Origin: Tritonibacter multivorans | GTDB taxonomy: Bacteria; Pseudomonadota; Alphaproteobacteria; Rhodobacterales; Rhodobacteraceae | NCBI RefSeq assembly: GCF_001458415.1 | Contig: NZ_CYSD01000014.1 | Coordinates: forward strand, 124,001 to 188,000 | Direction of reading: 5' to 3' | Length of the DNA stretch: 64,000 nt | Part shown: piece by piece, positions 53,943-61,545 of the stretch | How the letters are laid out: every line of letters starts with the position of its first letter | Numbering within the stretch: position 1 is the first letter of the stretch | Translations under genes and position numbers: made by a program | Notes under the pieces: model-generated | Databases searched by the model: none | Told to the model about the DNA's origin: nothing | Seen by the model: the letters and a program-made list of their open reading frames with translations, nothing else

Positions 53943-54866
53943 TTACCAGGCCTCGCCCTTGCGCAGCTGGCGCGGGGTGCAGCCGAATTGGACCTTGAAG
54001 GCGCGGGTCAGGGCGCTGGCGTTCTCGTAGCCGCAGCGGCCTGCGATCTCGGCCACGGTTTGGTCCGTTTCGGCCACCAGTTTACGCGCAAGGTTCAGCC
54101 GCAGCCGCCGGTAAATTGCGTTTGGCGTGCCTTGCAGTTCGGCCTGCATGCGCACCTCGAGCAGTTTCTGGCTGCACCCCATGCGGCGCGCGATTTCAGC
54201 AATCGGCAGGGGGCTTTCCAGATTGTCCTGCATCAGATGCAGCACCCGGTCGACCATGCGGCCGCCGGGGCTGGGGGCAAGGGTAAAGGCGCGGGCGGAG
54301 GCTTCGGTCATGAATATCTGCGCCACCTCTACGGTGATAAGCGGGCCGTGGGCCTCTCCGATCAGCGCCATCACCAGATCAAAGGCCGCCATGGCGCCGG
54401 AACAGGTGATCCGGTCGCCGCTGATCACATATCGCGCGCGCAGGGCGTCGATGTCGGGAAAGGTTTCCTCAAAACTGGCCAGTTCCTCCCAATGGATCGT
54501 GGCCTGATGCCCGTCCAGAAGCCCCGCCCGCGCCAGAAGCCAGCTGCCGGTGTCAAAGCCTGCGAGCTGGGTGTAGCGGCTGCGTGCCTGTTGCAGGGGG
54601 CGGGTGACGGCGCGGTTGTCGAGGTCGCGAAAGCCATAGGACGGCATCACGATCAGCAGATCCCCGCCGCCATCCGACAGCGCGCCGTGGGGGGTGACCG
54701 AAAGCCCGCTGGAGCTGACGGCAGGCGCGCCATCCAGTGTCAGGAATCGCCAGTTGTACAATATGCGCCGCGCCACGGTATTGGCCGCGCGCAGGGGTTC
54801 CACCGTATTGGCGAGGCAGTGATTGGAGAAATTGTCGAAAAGCAAAAGGTCAAATTGCTGCGCCAT
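53943..54866 (-). CDS. second GlxA-type AraC regulator
   Basis: A 307-residue protein, the same length and architecture as the regulator at 50474: DJ-1/PfpI-like N-terminal domain (DLLLFDNFSNHCLANTVEPL, GDLLIVMPSYGFRD) and two AraC HTH units (PIAEIARRMGCSQKLLEVRM and VAEIAGRCGYENASALTRAF). The start at 54866 follows AGGAAA; the upstream ATG at 54923 is less likely. It is divergent from the acyl-CoA dehydrogenase gene, 103 bp away, so it probably activates the 54970-59044 operon. Its effector is likely carnitine or a related betaine, by analogy. Confidence 0.83.
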   Translation of the reverse strand: MAQQFDLLLFDNFSNHCLANTVEPLRAANTVARRILYNWRFLTLDGAPAVSSSGLSVTPHGALSDGGGDLLIVMPSYGFRDLDNRAVTRPLQQARSRYTQLAGFDTGSWLLARAGLLDGHQATIHWEELASFEETFPDIDALRARYVISGDRITCSGAMAAFDLVMALIGEAHGPLITVEVAQIFMTEASARAFTLAPSPGGRMVDRVLHLMQDNLESPLPIAEIARRMGCSQKLLEVRMQAELQGTPNAIYRRLRLNLARKLVAETDQTVAEIAGRCGYENASALTRAFKVQFGCTPRQLRKGEAW

Positions 54867-54885
54867 CTGGGTGTTTCCTGCGATT

Positions 54886-54914
54886 TCTGCACGAAAACTA
54901 TCCAAGTCTGCACG
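54886..54914. promoter_or_regulatory. candidate AraC-type direct-repeat site
   Basis: TCTGCACG occurs at 54886-54893 and again at 54907-54914, exactly 21 bp (two helical turns) apart, in the gap between the GlxA-type regulator and the acyl-CoA dehydrogenase. AraC-family activators bind such tandem half-sites. Confidence 0.5.
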
Positions 54915-54969
54915 GTGTGCCAAGGCAAGAGGTGCTCTGCTGTGAAAAACGAAGACAGGAGCCTACCCC

Positions 54970-56130
54970 ATGCATTTTGGCCTGAGTGAAGAACAAGAGA
55001 TGATCGTCTCGACCGTCCGCAGTTTTGTGGAGAACGAGATTTACCCCCATGAGGCCGAGGTGGAGCGCACCGGCCATGTGCCCCACGAACTGGGTGAAGA
55101 GATCAAGCGCAAGTGCATTGATCTGGGGTTTTACGCGACCAATTTCCCGGAAGAGGTCGGCGGCGGTGGTCTGAGCCATTTTGACTTCACGCTGGTGGAA
55201 CGCGAACTTGGCCGGGGGTCGATGGCGCTGACCCATTTCTTTGGCCGTCCGCAGAACATCCTGATGGCCTGCAACAAAGAGCAGCGCGAACGCTATCTGC
55301 TGCCTGCGGTGCGCGGGGAGCGTATGGACGCGCTGGCGATGACCGAACCGGATGCGGGGTCGGACGTGCGTGGCATGAAATGTCAGGCGGTGCGCGATGG
55401 CGGCGACTGGGTGGTCAATGGATCTAAACACTTTATCTCGGGGGCGGAGCACGCGGATTTCTTCATTGTGTTCATCGCCACTGGTGAAGATGACACGCCC
55501 AAGGGCCCGAAGAAACGCATCACCACCTTCCTTGTGGACCGCGACACCCCCGGTTTTGAAGTGCGCGATGGCTATAATTCGGTCAGCCACAAGGGTTACA
55601 AGAACTACATCCTGACCTTTGACGACTGCCGCCTGCCGGATGCGCAGGTTCTGGGCGAGGTCGATGGTGGCTTTGCGGTGATGAACGAATGGCTTTATGC
55701 CACCCGCCTGACTGTTGCCGCCTTTAGCGTGGGTCGCGCGCGGCGCTGTTTTGACCATGCGCTGCAGTATTCCGCCGAACGTCAGCAGTTCGGCCAGCCG
55801 ATTGGCAAGTTTCAGGGCATTGGCTTTCAGATCGCCGACATGGTCACCGAAATTGACGCCGCTGACTGGCTGACCCTGTCTGCGGCCTGGCGTCTGGATC
55901 AGGGGCTTCCGTCAAACCGCGAGATCGCTTCGGCCAAGCTTTATGCCTCCGAAATGCTGGGGCGGGTCACTGATGCCACGCTGCAGATCTTTGGCGGCAT
56001 GGGTCTGATGGATGACTTCCCGATCGAACGGTTCTGGCGCGATGCAAGGGTCGAGCGGATCTGGGACGGCACCTCGGAAATCCAGCGTCACATCATTTCC
56101 CGCGATCTGCTGCGTCCCCTCGGGGCGTGA
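54970..56130 (+). CDS. acyl-CoA dehydrogenase, probably crotonobetainyl-CoA reductase/gamma-butyrobetainyl-CoA dehydrogenase type
   Basis: A 386-residue flavoprotein of the acyl-CoA dehydrogenase family: N-terminal helical domain, the beta-domain signature AMTEPDAGSDVRGMKCQAVR with WVVNGSKHFISGAEHADFF, and the C-terminal LQIFGGMGLMDDFPIERFWR with DARVERIWDGTSEIQRHI. It needs an electron-transfer flavoprotein encoded elsewhere. Next to carnitine genes, an acyl-CoA ligase and an enoyl-CoA hydratase, the likely substrate is gamma-butyrobetainyl-CoA or crotonobetainyl-CoA (CaiA-like), as inference. The start at 54970 follows AGGAG. Confidence 0.85.
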   Translation: MHFGLSEEQEMIVSTVRSFVENEIYPHEAEVERTGHVPHELGEEIKRKCIDLGFYATNFPEEVGGGGLSHFDFTLVERELGRGSMALTHFFGRPQNILMACNKEQRERYLLPAVRGERMDALAMTEPDAGSDVRGMKCQAVRDGGDWVVNGSKHFISGAEHADFFIVFIATGEDDTPKGPKKRITTFLVDRDTPGFEVRDGYNSVSHKGYKNYILTFDDCRLPDAQVLGEVDGGFAVMNEWLYATRLTVAAFSVGRARRCFDHALQYSAERQQFGQPIGKFQGIGFQIADMVTEIDAADWLTLSAAWRLDQGLPSNREIASAKLYASEMLGRVTDATLQIFGGMGLMDDFPIERFWRDARVERIWDGTSEIQRHIISRDLLRPLGA

Positions 56131-56248
56131 GGCAGCGCCTACGCGGGGATCAAGTTGCTCTGGCGGTGAGGTGTGCGTCTTCCTTGCTCTCACTTCAGCC
56201 ATGCCTTGCTGCCGGGGCGCCTTGCAATAATCGGGCAAAGGACCAGAC

Positions 56249-58261
56249 ATGAAAAAAGATCTGAACAGGCTATTCAAACCCGCCGCTCTTGCGGTGATTG
56301 GCGGGGGCGCGTGGTGCGCGCAGGTGATCCGCCAGTCGCGCGATATGGGATATACGGGCGAGATCTGGCCCGTGCATCCAAAACAGGCCGAGGTCGAGGG
56401 GCTGCAGGCCTATCCTTCCGTCGCGGATCTTCCGGGCGTGCCGGATGCGGCCTTTGTTGGCGTCAACCGGCATCTGACGCTGGAGATCGTCGGCGCGCTG
56501 TCGGCGATGGGTGCGGGCGGCGCGGTCTGTTTTGCCAGCGGGTTTTCCGAGGCCGCGGCCGAAGACCAAAGCGGCGATGATCTGCAGGCGCAGCTGGTGG
56601 CGGCGGCGGGCGAGATGCCGATTTTGGGGCCGAACTGCTATGGGTTTATCAATGCGCTGGATGGCGCTTTGCTGTGGCCGGATCAACATGGCTGTACCCG
56701 CGTGGATCGCGGTGTTGCGATCCTGACGCAAAGTTCCAATATTGCCATCAACCTGACCATGCAGAAGCGCAGGTTACCGGTGGCTTATACCGTGACCTGC
56801 GGGAACATGGCGCAGACCAGCCAGGCCGAGGCGGCGCTGGCGCTGTTGGATGATCCGCGCGTGACGGCGATTGGCCTGCACATCGAAGGCTTCGGCGATC
56901 TGCGCGGCTGGGAGGCGCTGGCGGCGGCGGCACATGCAAAAGACATCCCGTTGGTGGCGCTGAAGGTTGGCGCCTCTGAGCAGGCGCAAAAAGCCACCGT
57001 GTCGCATACCGCATCGCTGGCGGGCAGTGATGCAGGCGCGCAGGCGTTTTTGGATCGGCTGGGAATTGCGCGGGTGCCGTCACTGCCAGCCTTCCTTGAG
57101 ACCCTGAAACTGCTGCATGTCCATGGGCGGCTGGAGGCGGCACAGATTGCCTCGATCAGCTGTTCGGGGGGCGAAGCAAGCCTGATTGCCGACATGGCGC
57201 TGCCGCATGGGGTGACGTTTCCGGCCCTTGAGGATGGCCAGAAAACCCACCTGCGCGCTGCGCTTGGCCCCATGGTCGCGTTGAGCAACCCCTTGGATTA
57301 CCACACCTATATCTGGCGTGATGAGGCCGCGATGACGCAGGCCTGGTCCGGCATGACCGGTCCCGAGATCGCGATGACCCTGTCGATTGTCGACTATCCG
57401 ACCACCGATCCGACCGACTGGCATGTGGCCACACGGGCGGCCTGCAATGTGCGGGCGCAGACCGGGGCGGGCTTTGGCGTGGTGGCCACCCTGCCCGAGC
57501 TGATGCCTCAGGAGACCGCCACTGATCTGATCGCCGGCGGGGTGGTGCCTTTTATGGGCCTGGAGGAGGCGCTGGTGGCCATCAAGGCGGCCAGTCAGAT
57601 CGCTGCGCCATCCACCCTGCCGGTGGCCTTGCCCGGACAGGTCGCCCCCGATCACACGCTGACCGAAGGCGAGGCGAAAGCTGCGCTTGCGGGCTATGGC
57701 GTGCCGGTGCCGCAGTTCCGGCTGACCACAGCTGACACCATCGCGGTCGATGCCGCCGATCTGACCGCACCTTTTGCGATCAAGGGCGTGGGACTGGCGC
57801 ATAAATCGGAACATGGGGCGGTGCGACTGGGCATCAGCGCTGAGGACGCCCCCAAAGTTGCGGCTGAAATTGGCACCGACCAGATCCTGATCGAGGAAAT
57901 GGCAAGCGGCGCACTGGCAGAGCTGCTGGTGGGTGTCACCCGTGACCCGGCCCATGGCTATGTGCTGACCGTGGGGGCCGGGGGGGTGCTGACGGAGGTG
58001 CTGCGCGACACGGCATCGCTGTTGTTGCCCAGCACCCGCGCCGAGATTGACGCCGCCCTTGACCGGCTGAACTGCGCCCCGATCCTGCGTGGCTATCGCG
58101 GCAAACCACCGGTGGCGCGCGCGGCGCTCTTGGACGCGATCGAGGCCGTGTCGGCCTATGTCTTGGAAAATGCCGAGACCCTCGGTGAAGTTGAAATCAA
58201 TCCGCTCATCTGTACTGCTGACCGTGTGGTTGCAGTTGATGCGCTTATTCGAAAGGGCTGA
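56249..58261 (+). CDS. ADP-forming acyl-CoA synthetase-like protein
   Basis: A 670-residue protein of the acetate-CoA ligase (ADP-forming) superfamily. Domain order: CoA-binding Rossmann domain (FKPAALAVIGGGAWCAQVIR), two succinyl-CoA-synthetase-like domains with NCYGFINALDG and the phosphohistidine motif ATVSHTASLAGS (H253), and a C-terminal ATP-grasp domain from about residue 470 (FAIKGVGLAHKSEHGAVRLG; EVEINPLICT). These enzymes form acyl-CoA with ATP to ADP. Between an acyl-CoA dehydrogenase and a crotonase it probably activates carnitine, crotonobetaine or gamma-butyrobetaine, the job done by CaiC or CaiB elsewhere. Confidence 0.85.
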   Translation: MKKDLNRLFKPAALAVIGGGAWCAQVIRQSRDMGYTGEIWPVHPKQAEVEGLQAYPSVADLPGVPDAAFVGVNRHLTLEIVGALSAMGAGGAVCFASGFSEAAAEDQSGDDLQAQLVAAAGEMPILGPNCYGFINALDGALLWPDQHGCTRVDRGVAILTQSSNIAINLTMQKRRLPVAYTVTCGNMAQTSQAEAALALLDDPRVTAIGLHIEGFGDLRGWEALAAAAHAKDIPLVALKVGASEQAQKATVSHTASLAGSDAGAQAFLDRLGIARVPSLPAFLETLKLLHVHGRLEAAQIASISCSGGEASLIADMALPHGVTFPALEDGQKTHLRAALGPMVALSNPLDYHTYIWRDEAAMTQAWSGMTGPEIAMTLSIVDYPTTDPTDWHVATRAACNVRAQTGAGFGVVATLPELMPQETATDLIAGGVVPFMGLEEALVAIKAASQIAAPSTLPVALPGQVAPDHTLTEGEAKAALAGYGVPVPQFRLTTADTIAVDAADLTAPFAIKGVGLAHKSEHGAVRLGISAEDAPKVAAEIGTDQILIEEMASGALAELLVGVTRDPAHGYVLTVGAGGVLTEVLRDTASLLLPSTRAEIDAALDRLNCAPILRGYRGKPPVARAALLDAIEAVSAYVLENAETLGEVEINPLICTADRVVAVDALIRKG

Positions 58262-58264
58262 CAG

Positions 58265-59044
58265 ATGTCTCCGATCAAAACCCGCCGTGATGGCGCGATC
58301 TTCGAGGTCATCCTCGACCGTCCGAAAGCAAATGCCATTGATCTGGCCACCAGCCGGGTCATGGGCGAGGCTTTTGCCGAATTCCGCGACGACCCAGAGC
58401 TGCGCGTGGCGATCCTGACTGGCGCGGGCGAAAAATTCTTCTGCCCCGGCTGGGATCTGAAGGCGGCTGCGGGCGGCGATGCGGTGGATGGCGACTATGG
58501 CGTGGGCGGCTTTGGCGGCCTGCAGGAACTGCGCGATCTGAACAAACCGGTGATTGCGGCGGTCAATGGCATCGCCTGCGGTGGCGGGCTGGAGCTGGCG
58601 CTGTCGGCGGATATGATCCTTGCCGCCGATCACGCCACCTTTGCCCTGCCAGAGATCCGGTCTGGCACGGTTGCCGATGCGGCCAGCATCAAATTGCCCA
58701 AGCGCATCCCCTATCACATCGCGATGGAACTGCTGCTGACCGGGCGCTGGTTTGACGCCGAAGAAGCCCATCGCTGGGGGCTGGTGAATGAAATCATCGC
58801 GCCCGATCAGCTGATGGATCGCGCCTGGGAGCTGGCGCGGCTCTTGGCCTCGGGGCCGCCGCTGGTTTATGCGGCGATCAAAGAGGTGGTGCGCGACGCC
58901 GAAGACAGCAAATTCCAGGACGCGATGAATCGGATCACCACGCGCCAGCTGCGCACGGTTGATGTTCTTTATGGCAGCGAGGATCAGCTGGAGGGCGCGC
59001 GGGCCTTTGCCGAAAAGCGCGATCCGGTCTGGAAAGGGCGCTGA
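58265..59044 (+). CDS. enoyl-CoA hydratase, CaiD-like (carnitinyl-CoA dehydratase)
   Basis: A 259-residue crotonase. The oxyanion-hole strands are KFFCPGWDLKAAAGG and VNGIACGGGLELALSADMIL, and the catalytic glutamate region is ALPEIRSGTVADAASIKLPK. The length and the FFCPGWDLKAA segment resemble CaiD, which interconverts carnitinyl-CoA and crotonobetainyl-CoA. The gene starts three bases after the ligase stop, so it is the third gene of the operon. Together with the upstream carnitine dehydrogenase route this would let crotonobetaine and gamma-butyrobetaine feed into glycine betaine. Confidence 0.85.
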   Translation: MSPIKTRRDGAIFEVILDRPKANAIDLATSRVMGEAFAEFRDDPELRVAILTGAGEKFFCPGWDLKAAAGGDAVDGDYGVGGFGGLQELRDLNKPVIAAVNGIACGGGLELALSADMILAADHATFALPEIRSGTVADAASIKLPKRIPYHIAMELLLTGRWFDAEEAHRWGLVNEIIAPDQLMDRAWELARLLASGPPLVYAAIKEVVRDAEDSKFQDAMNRITTRQLRTVDVLYGSEDQLEGARAFAEKRDPVWKGR

Positions 59045-59092
59045 GGTCTCGGGCTTTTTTGGATGAAAACAAAGGCCTTTAGGCCTGCAAAT

Positions 59093-59118
59093 ATTCTGGG
59101 CGGTTTTCCGCCCGGAAT
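59093..59118 (+). terminator. hairpin after the caiD-like gene
   Basis: ATTCTGGGCGG (59093-59103) pairs over 11 positions with CCGCCCGGAAT (59108-59118) around the loop TTTT. It is 49 bp past the stop codon. No T-run follows, so termination is likely but not certain. A TTTTTT stretch at 59055-59060 precedes it. Confidence 0.5.
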
Positions 59119-59285
59119 AGGCGGATAAATTCCGAAAATCAAAATCTAATGAAAATCCAGACTTGACGGCGGCTTTTGGACAATTGGCCCTTGGCGGGCG
59201 CCTCATATTGCGACACATTTGTAAAAGGCAAATCCCCATGCCTTTCGATTTTAAGTTTCCTCTGTGTTGTTAACGAGGTCCAGTT

Positions 59286-61493
59286 ATGTTCAATTCTCCC
59301 TCTCTTGACCGTTTGTTGCCCTTTGGGGCTGGCGCGCCTGCCCTGCTCGCCCCCGGTCGTACCGAAGCCGAAGATCTGAAGTTTGTCCGCGGGTTTAAGG
59401 AGGTCTCAAACCCTCATGCCTCGGGCAAGGCCTTTGCGCAGGCCAATGGCGATCAATCCCTGATGCGCGGGCAGTTTGATGGGCCCGAAGGCTATTATGA
59501 TCTGACCTTTGGCTATTTTGATGAAACTGATGGCGTGTCGCAGATGGCGATCCTGCTGAACGGGACGGTTCTGGATCAGTTCCTCTGGGACAGTCCGGAC
59601 GGTGATGAGATCGCCACGCGCAACAGCCGCGCCGAACACGAGATCAAGTCGATCTACCTCAAACCCGGCGATCGTCTGGCGTTTGAAGGCTGGGCTGACG
59701 GGCGGGAACCGCTGCGCAGTGACTATATCGACCTGACGCCCGGCTCAGAGCCCGATGATCCGCCTGATGATCCACCGGACGACCCTCCGGATGACCCAGA
59801 TCCCGGCAATTCTTTCCGGGTGGAGGCCGAGACATTAGAGATCCTGTCGGGACTGCGCGTGGTCAACAATCGCGCAGCCTCGGGGGATGCGTATTTGCAG
59901 TCCAAAGGCAGTTCGCCCGCCAATCCCGGTCGGGCGGTCTATGTCGTCGAAGAGGACGGCCGGTTTGACCTGACCCTTGGCTATTACGACGAAAGCGATG
60001 GCGTTTCGTTTCTGCGGATCCTGCTGAACGGCGAAGAGATCGACAGTTTCGACTGGGACGCAGACACCGGCCAGAAGCTGGCCAATGCAAAGAGCCTCGT
60101 GGAACGCACGTTGGAGGGGCTGGACCTGGAAGAGGACGATGAAATCGTGCTGGAGGGCTATGCCAATGGTGGCGAGCCGCTGCGCATTGATTACCTGCAG
60201 TTTGACCCGGCCGCAGGCGGTGATCCTGACCCTGATCCTGACCCTGATCCTGATCCGGACCCAACGCCCGAAGACCTGCCCGATCTGTGGTATCAGGATG
60301 CGGGCGAGGTGAAGCTGGCCCTGAACCTGGGTGGGGACAGCGACAGTTTTGCGTTCGAGGAACGCGCAACCGGCATCACGGTTGGGGCGCTGGGTATTGT
60401 GGCGGCGGATTTTGACGACGATGGCGATGTCGATTTCCTCAATAGCGAGTTGATCGACCTGCTGGTGAACCCCAGCACCGACGAGATCGAGCTGACCTTT
60501 GCCGTGACGGTTCTGGAAAACGACGGGGACGGCAACTTCAGCGAAGGCACCCGGTCGGAGATCGAGATTGCCCCGGCCTCTGGCGCGCAGTTCTTTGACG
60601 GCAGCGTTGAGCAGAACTTTACCCTGCTGGCAGCAGGCGATCTGACCGGCGACGGAATTGCCGATGTCTATGCCAGCGAAGGGCTGGGGGGCACGTCTTA
60701 CTTCCTTGAAAACGATGGCAATGGCGGCTTTAGCCTGCTGTCCGAACTGGCGTTTGTCGATGGCGGCCTGCGCGATGCGGCGCTGATTGGGGATCTGAAC
60801 GGGGATGCCTTTGGCGATGTGGCGTTGGCCAGTTCGCTGAATGCAAGCACCGTGCATGTGCTGACCAGCACTGGCGGTGGCACTTACGAGATTGCGTTGA
60901 GATCGATCCCAACACCCGAAGACAATGGCGATCCCAACCTGATCGATCTGGATGGGGATGGCGATACGGATTTTGTCTTTGTGTCCGATGGCGAAGGCGC
61001 TGGTATCAGCACCTTCTTCAACGATGGCAGTGGCGGGCGCCAAGCCGGCACACCCTTTGTCCTGCCCCTGGATCTGGGGGAAAACGGCAACCCCGGATCG
61101 GTTGAGGTCGGAGAGTTCGACGGGGATCCGGGCATAGAGGTCATTGTTGCCGGCGCCCGAGAAGGCGATGCCGACCCGATTGCGCCGGGGCTGAGGATCT
61201 TTGATCTGGTAGAGGATGGCAGCGGGCTGGCCTTTGAGCAGAGCGCGTTTGATCCGTCCATCGTTGGCAATGTGCTGGGGGCGGCGGACTATGACGGGGA
61301 TGACGATCTGGACCTGCTGCTGGCGGGGCTGAATTTCTCTGGCACCCACGACCTGCGCCTGTTGCTGAACGATGGCAGCGGTGATTTCACCGATGCTGGT
61401 GTGGTCGTGGACCCGTTTGATCCGGGAACGCTGACCTTCTTTGGGCCGGCGGTTGGGGTTGAGTTCTTTGACGATCCGCTGATGGTTGCGTGA
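59286..61493 (+). CDS. large FG-GAP/VCBS-type calcium-repeat protein with two carbohydrate-binding-like domains
   Basis: A 735-residue acidic protein. Two similar ~115-residue beta domains (residues ~30-150 and ~185-305; each with GYYDLTFGYFDETDGVS or FDLTLGYYDESDGVS and a closing GEPLRIDYLQFD) resemble family 6/35 carbohydrate-binding modules. They are joined by Asp/Pro linkers made of short tandem repeats. From ~345 to the end are several FG-GAP/VCBS-like repeats with calcium loops (DFDDDGDVDFL, DLTGDGIADVY, DLDGDGDTDFVF, DYDGDDDLDLLLA). The start at 59286 follows GAGG. No Sec signal or clear type I secretion tail is visible, yet the composition is that of an extracellular protein. Role unknown; polysaccharide binding is plausible. 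Confidence 0.75.
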   Translation: MFNSPSLDRLLPFGAGAPALLAPGRTEAEDLKFVRGFKEVSNPHASGKAFAQANGDQSLMRGQFDGPEGYYDLTFGYFDETDGVSQMAILLNGTVLDQFLWDSPDGDEIATRNSRAEHEIKSIYLKPGDRLAFEGWADGREPLRSDYIDLTPGSEPDDPPDDPPDDPPDDPDPGNSFRVEAETLEILSGLRVVNNRAASGDAYLQSKGSSPANPGRAVYVVEEDGRFDLTLGYYDESDGVSFLRILLNGEEIDSFDWDADTGQKLANAKSLVERTLEGLDLEEDDEIVLEGYANGGEPLRIDYLQFDPAAGGDPDPDPDPDPDPDPTPEDLPDLWYQDAGEVKLALNLGGDSDSFAFEERATGITVGALGIVAADFDDDGDVDFLNSELIDLLVNPSTDEIELTFAVTVLENDGDGNFSEGTRSEIEIAPASGAQFFDGSVEQNFTLLAAGDLTGDGIADVYASEGLGGTSYFLENDGNGGFSLLSELAFVDGGLRDAALIGDLNGDAFGDVALASSLNASTVHVLTSTGGGTYEIALRSIPTPEDNGDPNLIDLDGDGDTDFVFVSDGEGAGISTFFNDGSGGRQAGTPFVLPLDLGENGNPGSVEVGEFDGDPGIEVIVAGAREGDADPIAPGLRIFDLVEDGSGLAFEQSAFDPSIVGNVLGAADYDGDDDLDLLLAGLNFSGTHDLRLLLNDGSGDFTDAGVVVDPFDPGTLTFFGPAVGVEFFDDPLMVA
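59751..59804. repeat. short tandem repeats encoding Asp/Pro linker 1
   Basis: Degenerate 12-bp units (GATGATCCGCCT-like) repeat about four times and encode a DDPP linker in the calcium-repeat protein. Codon variation between units argues that the peptide is under selection. Confidence 0.7.
60222..60260. repeat. 6/12-bp tandem repeat encoding Asp/Pro linker 2
   Basis: GATCCTGACCCT units repeat about three times (a DP dipeptide every six bases). It is nearly perfect at DNA level and therefore prone to slippage in steps of six bases, which would change linker length without a frameshift. Confidence 0.75.
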
Positions 61494-61503
61494 CCCTCAG
61501 CCT

Positions 61504-61529
61504 GCGCGCCGATTGGAAAACCGGCGCGC
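61504..61529. terminator. bidirectional hairpin between convergent genes
   Basis: GCGCGCCG (61504-61511) pairs with CGGCGCGC (61522-61529). It sits in the 52-bp gap between the convergent calcium-repeat and choline-sulfatase genes. T-runs are absent on both sides. Confidence 0.5.
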
Positions 61530-61545
61530 GCCCAAAGGGCTGGGT

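Noticed and set aside
57080-59239. 719-codon minus-strand frame opposite the acyl-CoA ligase and hydratase genes
   Set aside because: Low-information Gln/Arg/His-rich translation; the plus-strand genes have intact motifs and tight operon spacing.
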